Assembly (NCBI RefSeq): GCF_001545035.1 | Contig: NZ_FCOJ02000035.1 | Location: 1 to 64,000, forward strand | Reading direction: 5' to 3' | Source: Caballeronia glebae | GTDB lineage: Bacteria > Pseudomonadota > Gammaproteobacteria > Burkholderiales > Burkholderiaceae | Length of the DNA: 64,000 bases | Part shown: positions 44,974 through 53,400 of the stretch, in pieces | Position numbering within the stretch: position 1 is the stretch's first letter | How the letters are laid out: every line of letters begins with the position of its first letter | Made by a program: the position numbers and the translations under genes | The notes under the pieces: generated by a model | Seen by the model: only the letters and a program-made list of their open reading frames with translations | Told to the model about the DNA's origin: nothing | Database searches by the model: none

Positions 44974-45342
44974 ACCGTTTTAATACTGGCCATAAGCAGC
45001 ATACAATAGAGTTAGGCGAAGTTTTCGGCCACCATGCTACATCGGCGGCGGGCTTCGCCATCGGTTCGTGGCTCCCTGTCGTGACGTTCCGCGCGCATTC
45101 TGTTCGCGCGTCCGTCACGGCGGTGCTTTGGCGGGCGAACGTTCGCATTGGTGGCAATGCCCACATTAAAGAGGCAAAGTCAGCGGGCGAATTAATAGGG
45201 GTGCGGTAAATACACTAATTGACGCGCGGCAAGCACAGCGTCACGCTTCATAAAACACTTATATCTAAGTCATCGAACCGCCCCGGTCCGCGCGGGGTAT
45301 CGGTTCATCCTCTGAAAATCAAAAAGCTGAATCAGGAAAGCC
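44974..45342. other. 369-bp intergenic region with imperfect hairpin
   Basis: No gene is supported. An imperfect hairpin pairs GTGACG (45081-45086) with CGTCAC (45113-45118), with CGCGCG runs inside. AT-rich blocks near 44975-45010 and 45185-45260 suit the promoter of the following H-NS-like gene. Confidence 0.4.
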
Positions 45343-45675
45343 GTGGACGAAAGAAAGCGAGACAGCATCATTGCGTATTTGCGCAGCCGAATGGCTGAGT
45401 TCGGCATCTCGGAGAGTGCGTTGGCCGAAGCATTGGCCGAAGCGCCGGTGGAGAACCCGCCGCCGCCCTCCTTCACCAGGACCAACGGGGCTCTTGGCGC
45501 GCCCAAGGCAAAGCGGCCAATGCCGCAAGTGCCCTTGATACCGCATTCGGCGGGCGGCGCAGCGCCGATATTCCGGAACGCGAATGGCGACACGTGGGAC
45601 GGCCTCGGCGATATGCCCGAGTGGCTAAAGCGCGCGGTGCACGCGGGCCAGGACATCGAGTTTTATCGCGTCTGA
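45343..45675 (+). CDS. H-NS-like nucleoid-associated protein
   Basis: A 110-residue protein starting at GTG 45343, eight bases after AGGAAAG. The N-terminus MDERKRDSIIAYLRSRMAEF is a helix of the oligomerisation type, a Pro-rich linker follows (PVENPPPPSFTRTNG), and the C-terminus FRNANGDTWDGLGDMPEWLK mirrors the H-NS DNA-binding core (Y-R-x-x-x-G-x-T-W-x-G-x-G-x-x-P-x-W). The usual RGR-type minor-groove loop is altered to DGLGD, which might reduce DNA binding. It could silence AT-rich foreign genes such as those 5 kb downstream; that is inference. Confidence 0.6.
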   Translation: MDERKRDSIIAYLRSRMAEFGISESALAEALAEAPVENPPPPSFTRTNGALGAPKAKRPMPQVPLIPHSAGGAAPIFRNANGDTWDGLGDMPEWLKRAVHAGQDIEFYRV

Positions 45676-46070
45676 GAACCGTCGGCGCTGGCCGCGACGC
45701 GCCGCGAACCACTCGCGGCGGATCACGCGCGCGCGGCGCGTACGAATGCCATGCCGTCGATGCACACAAGGCAGCATGAGGCGAGCCTTCCGCGTGACAT
45801 CAAACCCGCTTTGAAACGGACACCCGCCGCATTGCACTCCGCGTAGCGCTCGGCGCGTTGCCCGCTCCGATTTCGCTGCCAATCAGCAGCTACATAGACA
45901 ATTCGCAGAGATTTATCAAGCCCAAAAAAATTTCGCCGATGGTTGCCCATCGAGCCTGAAAACGTTTATTGATACTTCTCTGTAAGTCGGCTCGTAAGCG
46001 AGCCACGCATCGACCTGACGTCAAGCACGCCCGATCAAGTCTCGCCGTCTCCATTCGACAAGGGGCACGC
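45676..46070. other. 395-bp gene-free region upstream of the HTH gene
   Basis: No gene is supported. The part 45890-45985 is distinctly AT-rich (a run of seven A near 45925 and AACGTTTATTGATAC near 45960). A perfect hairpin GGCTCG-TAAG-CGAGCC lies at 45989-46004. Promoter activity for the following genes is likely. Confidence 0.4.
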
Positions 46071-46175
46071 ATGAACGCATACGGACGCCGCAACGTTGCA
46101 CCCGTCGCTCGCTCGCGTCGGCCGGCACGGGAAGGAGCGCCAGGCATCGGCTTCGGTTCGTGCAGTGGCGTCTGA
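46071..46175 (+). CDS. possible 34-residue leader peptide or small protein
   Basis: ATG 46071 follows AAGGGGCACGC, a fair ribosome site, and opens a 34-codon frame beginning MNAYGRRNVAPVARSRRPA and ending GSCSGV. It is very basic and ends 46 bases before the HTH gene start. It may be a leader peptide or chance; no homology is known to me. Confidence 0.25.
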   Translation: MNAYGRRNVAPVARSRRPAREGAPGIGFGSCSGV

Positions 46176-46221
46176 CGTCTCATTCAATCGAAGCAATCCT
46201 AACGATCGAGCGGCGCGCGCC

Positions 46222-46626
46222 ATGCTCTCCCGTCCCGACACACTGCCGAGCGTTGTGCGACGCATGACGGCCGGACGCATGTTGCTCGATGGCGCGTCGG
46301 TCGAGGCGGTGGCCGAGGCGTTGCATCTTTCGGTGCAGACGGTGCGGCGTTACAAGGCGATCGTCAGCGAGGGCGGCCTCGACGCGCTCGGCAAGATGGG
46401 CGTTGGCGGACGCGCGTCGGTGCTGGACCGCGAGGCGCTCGACTGGATCGCCGCCGCGCTGCGTGGACCCGCGCGCGCGCACGGTTTCGAAAGCGATGCG
46501 TGGACCAATGCGCGTCTGCGCGAACTGATCGAGCGGCGCTATGGCGTGCGTTATTCGCGCGTTTATATCTGGCAGATCGCCACGAATCTCGGTCTCGGGC
46601 ATTTGTTGTCCAAGTCGCGCCGCTGA
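46222..46626 (+). CDS. orphan winged-helix HTH protein (IS630-type N-terminal domain)
   Basis: A 134-residue DNA-binding protein. The first HTH is RMLLDGASVEAVAEALHLSV with QTVRRYKAIV; a second, winged-helix part is WTNARLRELIERRYGVRYSR with VYIWQIATNLGLGHL. This is the domain order found at the N-terminus of IS630-family transposases, but the DDE catalytic half is absent and there are no terminal repeats. It seems a stand-alone regulator. ATG 46222 is the best start; the frame extends upstream without a good ribosome site. Confidence 0.65.
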   Translation: MLSRPDTLPSVVRRMTAGRMLLDGASVEAVAEALHLSVQTVRRYKAIVSEGGLDALGKMGVGGRASVLDREALDWIAAALRGPARAHGFESDAWTNARLRELIERRYGVRYSRVYIWQIATNLGLGHLLSKSRR

Positions 46627-46672
46627 GCGCGTTTTGCATGCTGTGAAGCAACTCGAACACAAGGAGCAACGC

Positions 46673-47278
46673 ATGGTTCACTCGTCATCTCACCCTTCGC
46701 ATCGTTCACTCAAGATTGTCGTGGCCTGCATGGCGCTCGCGTTCGGCGCGGTAGGAAGCGCTTCCGCCGACGATGCCGCGTCCGCACCGACGGCGCGCGG
46801 CGCGGCGGCCATCGCGCAAGTCCAGGCGCGCGTGGTCGGCATCGATCCGACGTCGAACAGCGTGTCGCTGCAAGGACCGTCCGGGCGCGTCGTCGAAGTG
46901 GCGGTGAACCCCGAAGTCGGCGATGTGAAGAAACTCCAGCTCGGCGATATCGTGAACATCGAGTATCGCAGCGCGTTGCTCGTGAGCGCGACGAAGGTCA
47001 AGTCCGATGGCATCCGCGAGCGCATCGACACCCAGGCGACGATTCCCGCGTCGGGCGGCGTGACGGCGGAGGCGCGCGTCGTCGAGGTGATCGGGACGAT
47101 CGAACGTGTCGATACGAAGAACCGCCGCGTGACGCTGCGTGGACCGAACCGGACGGTGACGCTGCAGGCCGCGCCGGATGTGTCGCTCGCCGGGTTGAAG
47201 GCGGGGGACATGGTGCACGCGCGGTTTGAATCGGCGACGGCCGTGCAGGTGATGCGGGGTGGGCAGGCGATCAGATGA
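46673..47278 (+). CDS. exported protein with duplicated beta-domain, unknown function
   Basis: A 201-residue protein with a signal peptide (SLKIVVACMALAFGAVGSASA|DDA). Two related beta units follow: ARVVGIDPTSNSVSLQGPSG near residue 60 and GTIERVDTKNRRVTLRGPNR near residue 145, each followed by a KxLxxGDxVxxxxxxA pattern as in small OB- or KOW-like barrels. AAGGAG before ATG 46673 gives the start. It is probably periplasmic, with function unknown. It converges on the T6SS cargo genes. Confidence 0.75.
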   Translation: MVHSSSHPSHRSLKIVVACMALAFGAVGSASADDAASAPTARGAAAIAQVQARVVGIDPTSNSVSLQGPSGRVVEVAVNPEVGDVKKLQLGDIVNIEYRSALLVSATKVKSDGIRERIDTQATIPASGGVTAEARVVEVIGTIERVDTKNRRVTLRGPNRTVTLQAAPDVSLAGLKAGDMVHARFESATAVQVMRGGQAIR

Positions 47279-47424
47279 ACGCGTGGGGTTGTCCGCCAGC
47301 CGGATACGGGCGACCCACGCAGCCAGCGCAAACTGAATCAAACCTGCGCCAACGCTCGCGCCGTCGCTCTTTCCGGCAGCCATTGAGGATGGTGCTACGG
47401 AACGCGCGAGGACACTTTTAATTT

Positions 47425-48837
47425 TCATCTTCGTGCAGCACGTCGATAGAACTCGTTCGTCACCATACGCCGCTTGAAGATCGCCCCCGCTGGCATGCCA
47501 AAGAACAAGAGCAGCAAGGTAACGCCAAATACTCCTATAGCCCAGCCCATGCCCGCATCCAATTCGAGAAGGCAGAGCATGAGCAGGCACATGAGGCAAG
47601 CCACCCCGCCAGAGATCGAAGCTTCCCAAAAATCGATTTCCGGCTCCTCGACGGATGCGATTGGCGCGTAGTCGCTTCCAACGAGATTCAGGCGCAGGCC
47701 GTTCGCGTCGGGCATTGCGACAAGCTGCGGTCCTTGTCCATTCAACACGGCTTGCGCGGCAAGCGCTTGCAACAACAGTGGACTTGTCGACTCCGACACA
47801 CCGAGCGCTTGGTCGAGATCGAGCAAGGTCAAGGCTGGCTCGCTGTCCTTGGCGATGGCTTTCACAACATGTCCATCCCGCTTGGCCAGATTGCTGACCC
47901 AAAAATTACGCAGTCGCTTGAGTGGCGTCGGCTCGGCCGTGAACAGGGTCTTGAGCGCGTCAGGTATTTCATCGGTCGTCGTGGGGATGGAGCGGAACAA
48001 TCGAGCTTTGGGCTTGAGCTTCGCATGCTTGAGAAAGTCCCATGACCCGAACAGCAACGCCACGGCTGCCTCGGAAGCAGGCGATTGGGTCGATTGCTCA
48101 TTGAGGTGAAAAGCGAGCACCAGACACAAATCCGGCATCATCTTCTGCCTTTGGGAGCCGTAGCTATATCGCACTTTCTGACTAGTCATCCACTCATTGA
48201 GGTTATTCGGCAACTCTTTCAGTTCGAAGCGGGACATGGCGACGGCCTTGGTGTCGATCTCCAGCCGTTGCAACACGCTTCGCAAGATTCCCAAATGCGT
48301 TTCGTCGCCGGATTGAATCGCAATGTGGATGGTTCGCTTGCCTGCGAAGCGCTGAAACATTCCGGAGAACGGCGTGACGAGCCGCGTCAGAACGTCGTCG
48401 ATGCCCGCGTGCTGTAGCGTCAGAATTTGCCCGGCGTTCGTGGGCGGCGTACCTTCCAGCCCGAGCATGCGTTCGGCCAGTTCTACTTCCGGCGTGAGCG
48501 TCACCGTGTTGAGAATCGACAGGTTCCACTGCGTCCAGCCGCGCCAATCGTTGAAGTAATCTTTACAGAGGAAGTTCCACCACGCCGCGCGGTTGTTCCA
48601 GTCCTCCGAGGGCAGATAAAGGAAGGCACAGAACACGCCCCACAGCAGCACGGGGACGATGAGCGCGCAAGCGAAGAATCGGGCCGAGACGATGGACGTG
48701 CCCTGTTTCCAGTTGAGGATGGTAACGATGAAGCCGACGATGAGCGCGACGAACAACGCAACCACGGCGATCCCGATGGAGGGCGGCTTGGTGGGCTTAT
48801 GCTCGGGCACGTCGGGAATGCGCCAATCCATGCTCAT
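47425..48837 (-). CDS. four-helix membrane protein of the T6SS cargo operon, unknown
   Basis: A 470-residue protein. Two N-terminal helices (GIAVVALFVALIVGFIVTIL; FFACALIVPVLLWGVFCAFL) and two near the C-terminus (ISGGVACLMCLLMLCLLELD; WAIGVFGVTLLLLFFGMPAG) enclose about 330 soluble residues, including IHIAIQSGDETHLGILRSVL. No catalytic motif is evident. The ATG (48837) overlaps the PAAR stop as ATGA, so it is made together with the spike tip protein. It may be a PAAR-borne effector, an immunity protein, or a membrane adaptor; the sequence does not decide. Confidence 0.75.
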   Translation of the reverse strand: MSMDWRIPDVPEHKPTKPPSIGIAVVALFVALIVGFIVTILNWKQGTSIVSARFFACALIVPVLLWGVFCAFLYLPSEDWNNRAAWWNFLCKDYFNDWRGWTQWNLSILNTVTLTPEVELAERMLGLEGTPPTNAGQILTLQHAGIDDVLTRLVTPFSGMFQRFAGKRTIHIAIQSGDETHLGILRSVLQRLEIDTKAVAMSRFELKELPNNLNEWMTSQKVRYSYGSQRQKMMPDLCLVLAFHLNEQSTQSPASEAAVALLFGSWDFLKHAKLKPKARLFRSIPTTTDEIPDALKTLFTAEPTPLKRLRNFWVSNLAKRDGHVVKAIAKDSEPALTLLDLDQALGVSESTSPLLLQALAAQAVLNGQGPQLVAMPDANGLRLNLVGSDYAPIASVEEPEIDFWEASISGGVACLMCLLMLCLLELDAGMGWAIGVFGVTLLLLFFGMPAGAIFKRRMVTNEFYRRAARR

Positions 48838-49091
48838 GCGATGTCCATCCCCTTCGTCGTTGCTCGGACAATGCTGCCGCATTGCGTGCGGCAACCGTCC
48901 GCGACGAGCTGTCGGCCATTCTCGTTGTAGCCGTCGCCGCATTCGGTGATCCGGTTGTCACCGTGAAGGGGGCACGTGACGATGTCATGCAGCAGCGCCA
49001 CATTGCGCCCGTCGATGTCAAACGAGGACGAGGCGGTTTTGACGACGCCACCGTGCGAGGTGGGATCGCCCAGGCGAACAGGTTGTTTCAT
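48834..49091 (-). CDS. PAAR-domain T6SS spike tip protein
   Basis: An 85-residue PAAR protein: MKQPVRLGDPTSHGGVVKTA, then LLHDIVTCPLHGDNRITECG and a C-terminal VADGCRTQCGSIVRAT. It forms the metal-binding cone that sharpens the VgrG trimer, and here has the Cys/His residues (CPLHG, ECG, GCRTQCG) expected to hold zinc. GGAGACTTCG precedes the ATG. It has no C-terminal toxin extension. It lies between the candidate immunity gene and the four-helix membrane gene in the VgrG operon. Confidence 0.92.
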   Translation of the reverse strand: MKQPVRLGDPTSHGGVVKTASSSFDIDGRNVALLHDIVTCPLHGDNRITECGDGYNENGRQLVADGCRTQCGSIVRATTKGMDIA

Positions 49092-49143
49092 CGAAGTCTC
49101 CTGAAGGATGCGGTTAGCCGGGGCAGAACGCCCCGGAACGAAC

Positions 49144-50490
49144 TTAGGCGCCGAGCCATTCCCAATAAAGTTTCGACGCGGCTTCGTTCGACACTTCGAA
49201 AGTCGGCAGCGACTCGCCCGCGCGGAAACGCCGCTCGTACTGCGTATGCGTCTTATCGTCGGCTGCGGGCGTCCACTGCATAGTGCGTAACACCCAGCGC
49301 CCATCGCGCGCGCATGCTTCACCCGGCTTGCAGATCGTCGCCAGTGCGAGATCGGCTTCCCATTGCCACTGATCCCATTTCGCGTAGTCAAACTTGGGCG
49401 CGGTCTTCCCCGCTTCAAGCTTGGTCAGGAAGGAGCCGCGCGTCCCGCCGATGGCGGAGAGGCGGTAGTAGCCCGACTCGGCGACCATCGCGCCGGATGG
49501 CAGTGCCGACACTTCCTTAGCCTTGCGAGTTTCGAAGTCTTTCCACTCTTGCGGGGTCGAGGGGTAGTCCCGATCGATTGTTATTGATGTCGATTGCATT
49601 TTGAAATCCACTCGATTCGCTAGTGTCTTGCCGTCCAGAACGTAAGTCACGAGTGTGAAACAGATACCGCGAAAATCGAACGTCCCCTTCTTGGCTATTT
49701 TTTCAGGTGCCACTTTAAATGTCAGATTTTTGCTACTTCGTGTCGGTAAAACTACTGTTCCATCCGGAAATTCTTCAGAATTAACAAGTGGAACCCCGCT
49801 AAGAGTGAAACTCCAATTGGTTCCTGCTCCGTAGCTACCGACGCCGAGCGTTCCATCCTCCATTCGCCCTGACCACATATCAGGTGTAGAAAATGAGAGC
49901 GGGGTGTCACCCGCGTTGACAAATCGGATTGATACTAGATACGCACCCGGTTTAGGTTCGATCTTCTCAACCTTCGCGTACAGGTTGAGCAGTTTTGTTC
50001 CACGTTTAATTGCGGCTTCCTGCCACTCAGCCGCAAGCGTTCCTATCCGGGCTCTGCGTTCTTGCGGAATACGGTGCAGCGAACCATCTACGTTAGTCCG
50101 TTGGCCATCGTGCGAGCAAATTGCGCTGAAACGCGCTGAGGTTTCTGAATCGAGTGTAGAAGGTGGGCCGCTCTGGTTTTCGGGAGCACAGAGCAACTCG
50201 GCAACCTCTGCTACTTTGCTCGCGCCGATCTCTCGAACCGGCAGTTCAAAAATTCCCACACTATCTAACCTTGAATCGTTAATAGCGTCCCAAACAGCGA
50301 CCCTTACCTTGTCGTTGTTAATCTCAATAGAGCGGTCGCCATACTGCATACCGCCGCTCCAAGAAAGGGAAAATGTAGGTGCCTCAGTCATCGAATTTTC
50401 CCTCGCAAACGTGTCATCACTCTGATTTAAAAAAATTACCAACCCCAAAAACATCGAAGCTGAACGACTAAATATTTTGCCGGTCATCAT
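49144..50490 (-). CDS. exported protein downstream of VgrG, candidate immunity protein
   Basis: A 448-residue protein. ATG 50490 overlaps the VgrG stop (ATGA). It begins with a basic start and hydrophobic core (MFLGLVIFLNQSDDTFA) that makes a cleavable signal, so it probably acts in the periplasm. The middle has beta-rich segments (FSLSWSGGMQYGDRSIEIN; VRFVNAGDTPLSFSTP-like) and the C-terminus WDQWQWEADLALATICKPG with CxxGEACARDGRW cysteines, then EVSNEAASKLYWEWLGA. No family was recognised. The coupling to an effector-bearing VgrG and the periplasmic targeting are what an immunity protein to a periplasmic metallopeptidase would show. AT content is high in its first two thirds. Confidence 0.72.
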   Translation of the reverse strand: MMTGKIFSRSASMFLGLVIFLNQSDDTFARENSMTEAPTFSLSWSGGMQYGDRSIEINNDKVRVAVWDAINDSRLDSVGIFELPVREIGASKVAEVAELLCAPENQSGPPSTLDSETSARFSAICSHDGQRTNVDGSLHRIPQERRARIGTLAAEWQEAAIKRGTKLLNLYAKVEKIEPKPGAYLVSIRFVNAGDTPLSFSTPDMWSGRMEDGTLGVGSYGAGTNWSFTLSGVPLVNSEEFPDGTVVLPTRSSKNLTFKVAPEKIAKKGTFDFRGICFTLVTYVLDGKTLANRVDFKMQSTSITIDRDYPSTPQEWKDFETRKAKEVSALPSGAMVAESGYYRLSAIGGTRGSFLTKLEAGKTAPKFDYAKWDQWQWEADLALATICKPGEACARDGRWVLRTMQWTPAADDKTHTQYERRFRAGESLPTFEVSNEAASKLYWEWLGA

Positions 50491-53400
50491 TTCGTGCCTA
50501 CTCTCCATGCCATATTTGTTCGCGCGGTGAACCAGAACCTCATATACTCCATATAATGGGCTGGGATAACTGCTTTCGGTAACACGGCTCCACCTCCCAT
50601 CAGGTTTCGGGGAGAATACATCTGCCATTTATGTTTGCCGATGTTAGAGTTTCCCAACTGAAAATTGAGACTCTTGTCATTTTTAACGTAGGTAGAATGC
50701 ACGAATCCTCCGCCTTGCCAGTATTCATCCGGGAAGTTTAAAAGGTGGCCGCATTCGTGTGCAGCCACATTCAGAGCCATCGCAACAGGAACTGCGTTTC
50801 CCCCGTTGTCGATTTCTATATTGTCCTCACCCCAGTTCGCTGCATCAGCTCTTGCCGCTTGCGGATAGATATGCACTTTGCGAACATCCGTCATGGCGTC
50901 CGCTTCGGCTTCGTTAGCAATTAAAAAGTCAACCCGAAACACGATCGAAACTCGCCTTCCGCAAGCACTTCCTTTGCTACATCCATCGAGAACGAGTTTG
51001 TAGTTTCCTTGGTTCAGAGTTCGTTCCACGTCTGCTTTGTATTTGCTCGTATTGATATGCGAGCCAACACGGGCAATTTGTTTGAGGCCAAAATTAGAAA
51101 ATGGCTGAAGGCTATTAGCGCCGTTCGCGTAGGTTTCGTAGGGCGTTGTTTCGTATGACCCGTCTGCCCTGACGATTGGTTCATTAGTTATTGGATCAAG
51201 GTTGGCGAGCAACACCGGGATCAAAACGACTGTAACAGTCGCGGTAAGTGTCTTGTTCTTATCGTCGTATTCAATGGGAAATTTAGTGGTCGCGATGCCA
51301 GAACAAAGCGAAGTTGTCTTGCTTGTTTCAGTGTTCCCGTACTTATAATATTGCGGGGTCTCGCGCGCCCAAATGAATTCGTCGGAAAACGATGGCATGG
51401 ACCATTCACAAATGGCTGCTTCGCTTAGTGCGATAGGTTCACTTGGACTGGCTGCTAGAGGCAGTGTCGGTTCGTCGCTCGGATTTTTGTCAACGTCCTC
51501 TGTTTTGGGTAGGCTTGCTTTCTCGGCCTTCTTGGGTTGCGTTGTCTTTGCTTTCTCGGCCTTCTTGGATTGCGCTGTTTTTGCAGGCGGTTCAAGGCCA
51601 GTGGGCGCAGCAGGGACTGCTACTCCAGCATTGGCGTACTGTTCCCAAGAGGCAAACTTCGATTCCGGCGGCGCGAGCTTTTCAATGGTATTTGAACCGC
51701 CAATCCATGCGTCACATCTAGTGGACCAAGGTGCTACAGCGGGCGCGAACGACGGCCCCGCCAAGTGCATGATCTCCGGCGCTTGTTTGGTCATGCCCGG
51801 CAGCTTCAGTTGGAGCGGCTTGGCGCTGCCCAGCGTGATGGTGCCGTCCTTCAACTCGATATATGCGCCACCGCATTCGAGAACAAGTTCCTTGTTAGCC
51901 CGCACGCGCACCGCACCGTCGGCGCTGGTCACGACGACATCCTTTTGCGCGGCCAGCGCCAGCACGTCGGATTGCGCCTGAATCTCCACTGGGCCTTTGC
52001 CGGCAATCAGCTTGGCCCCAAGCGTGTTGGCGAACAGCGACAGCTTTTCACGGGCAGCAATCGCGACGTTCCTGAACGCGCTGACGTTGAAGCCCTGCGA
52101 AGTCGCCACGCTCACGTCCTTGCCTGCCCCTATCATCACGCGATCCGGCGTGGCAAGCCCGATGCCCTGCGGTGCGGAGAGCGCGATGACCTGCTTCTTG
52201 ATGTCGGCTAGCTCGTCTTTAAGCCACTGGTTCTCGGCCTTCAGATCCGCGATTTCGGCGTTCGATGCGCTCGCACCTTGAGCCAGCGCGCCAGCCTGCG
52301 CCTGCGTGCGCTCGAACAGCGCTGTCGCGCCGCTGGTGTCCGTGACCTGAGCTTGCGTGGCCTGCGGCTCGGTCGAGATGAGCAGTCCCTGAGCTGCACG
52401 GAGTGCGCCTTTGAAATTGGTCTTCAGCTCGAAACCGTCACCGCGCTTCTTGCGCGCCGCGTCAACGATATGCCCGAGGTTCAGTTGCGACTTGCCGCGT
52501 TCGCTCGCGAGCTTGATGTGCTCTTCGTCCGGCCAGTCGTCGGTTCTGAACTTGTTCCGGTGCGTCTGCAAGATCGTGCGGCTCATCCAGCGATCTTCAG
52601 CGACGATCGGATCGTCATTCAGCGAGTTATGGAATATATGGGCGATGTACAGGAGTTCAGGATTGCCGAGATGACCTGCTACGCCTACCTCTGTTCCGTC
52701 ATGCAGACCATAGTGAAAGCCCGTCCGGTGCGAGCCCGCGAAAGGTTTGGCCAGGCGTAGCAGGCAGCTTTCCATGCCCTTGATGCGCGGATCACGGTCG
52801 GCGAGGATTCGGGCAACATACTCGCCGTCTTTGGTGATGAACGGTTGGGAATACTGGTTCGGGGAGGCAATCACGGCCGTGATGTCGCCCTGCATGCGGG
52901 GCCATGTCTCTTCCAGCAAGGGCATCCGATAGAGGCGATCCGATGGAATCGCTTTGTACTCGACCCTGAAGGGCTGCTTGCGCGCGGCGCTGAATTTCGC
53001 GAAGAAGATCAGCATGCCGTACTTGGTGTCCGGAAGCGTGCGATTCGACGGCTTAACCACGTTGCCCGGCATGGCATCCAGCATATTGGTGCTGCCGTGG
53101 TACTCGACCTGCTGCGAAATGGCTGCTTCCTGCCGCAGCAGCGCCTCGACCTGTGCGTCCTCCTTGGTCAGCACAGGCACGCCGTAGGTGTAGCTTTCGC
53201 CGTAGGTGGTCTTGTCGTCGTGGATGACGCTCGTCGCTTCGATGGCATCCGGCGCTTTGCGGTAGTTGTACCCGCGCACCGTGTACGACTGAGGAATCAC
53301 CTTGGTGTGCGTTTCCAGCGAGAAGATTGATTCGGCTCCATCGCTGTTCATGCCGCCTTCGGGCAGCACCGGCACGTTGAGGTTGTCATCGTGCCGATAA

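Noticed and set aside
45081-45118. Hairpin GTGACG/CGTCAC as a terminator
   Set aside because: Imperfect, no T-tract, far from the preceding stop; kept only as a note in the intergenic entry.
46222-46626. Insertion-sequence (IS630) remnant
   Set aside because: Only the N-terminal HTH part is present; no DDE half, no terminal inverted repeats or TA duplication, and the frame is intact, so a stand-alone regulator is preferred.
51515-51574. Possible CRISPR-like repeat
   Set aside because: Only two copies, in frame and encoding the Lys/Ala linker of VgrG; a coding repeat.
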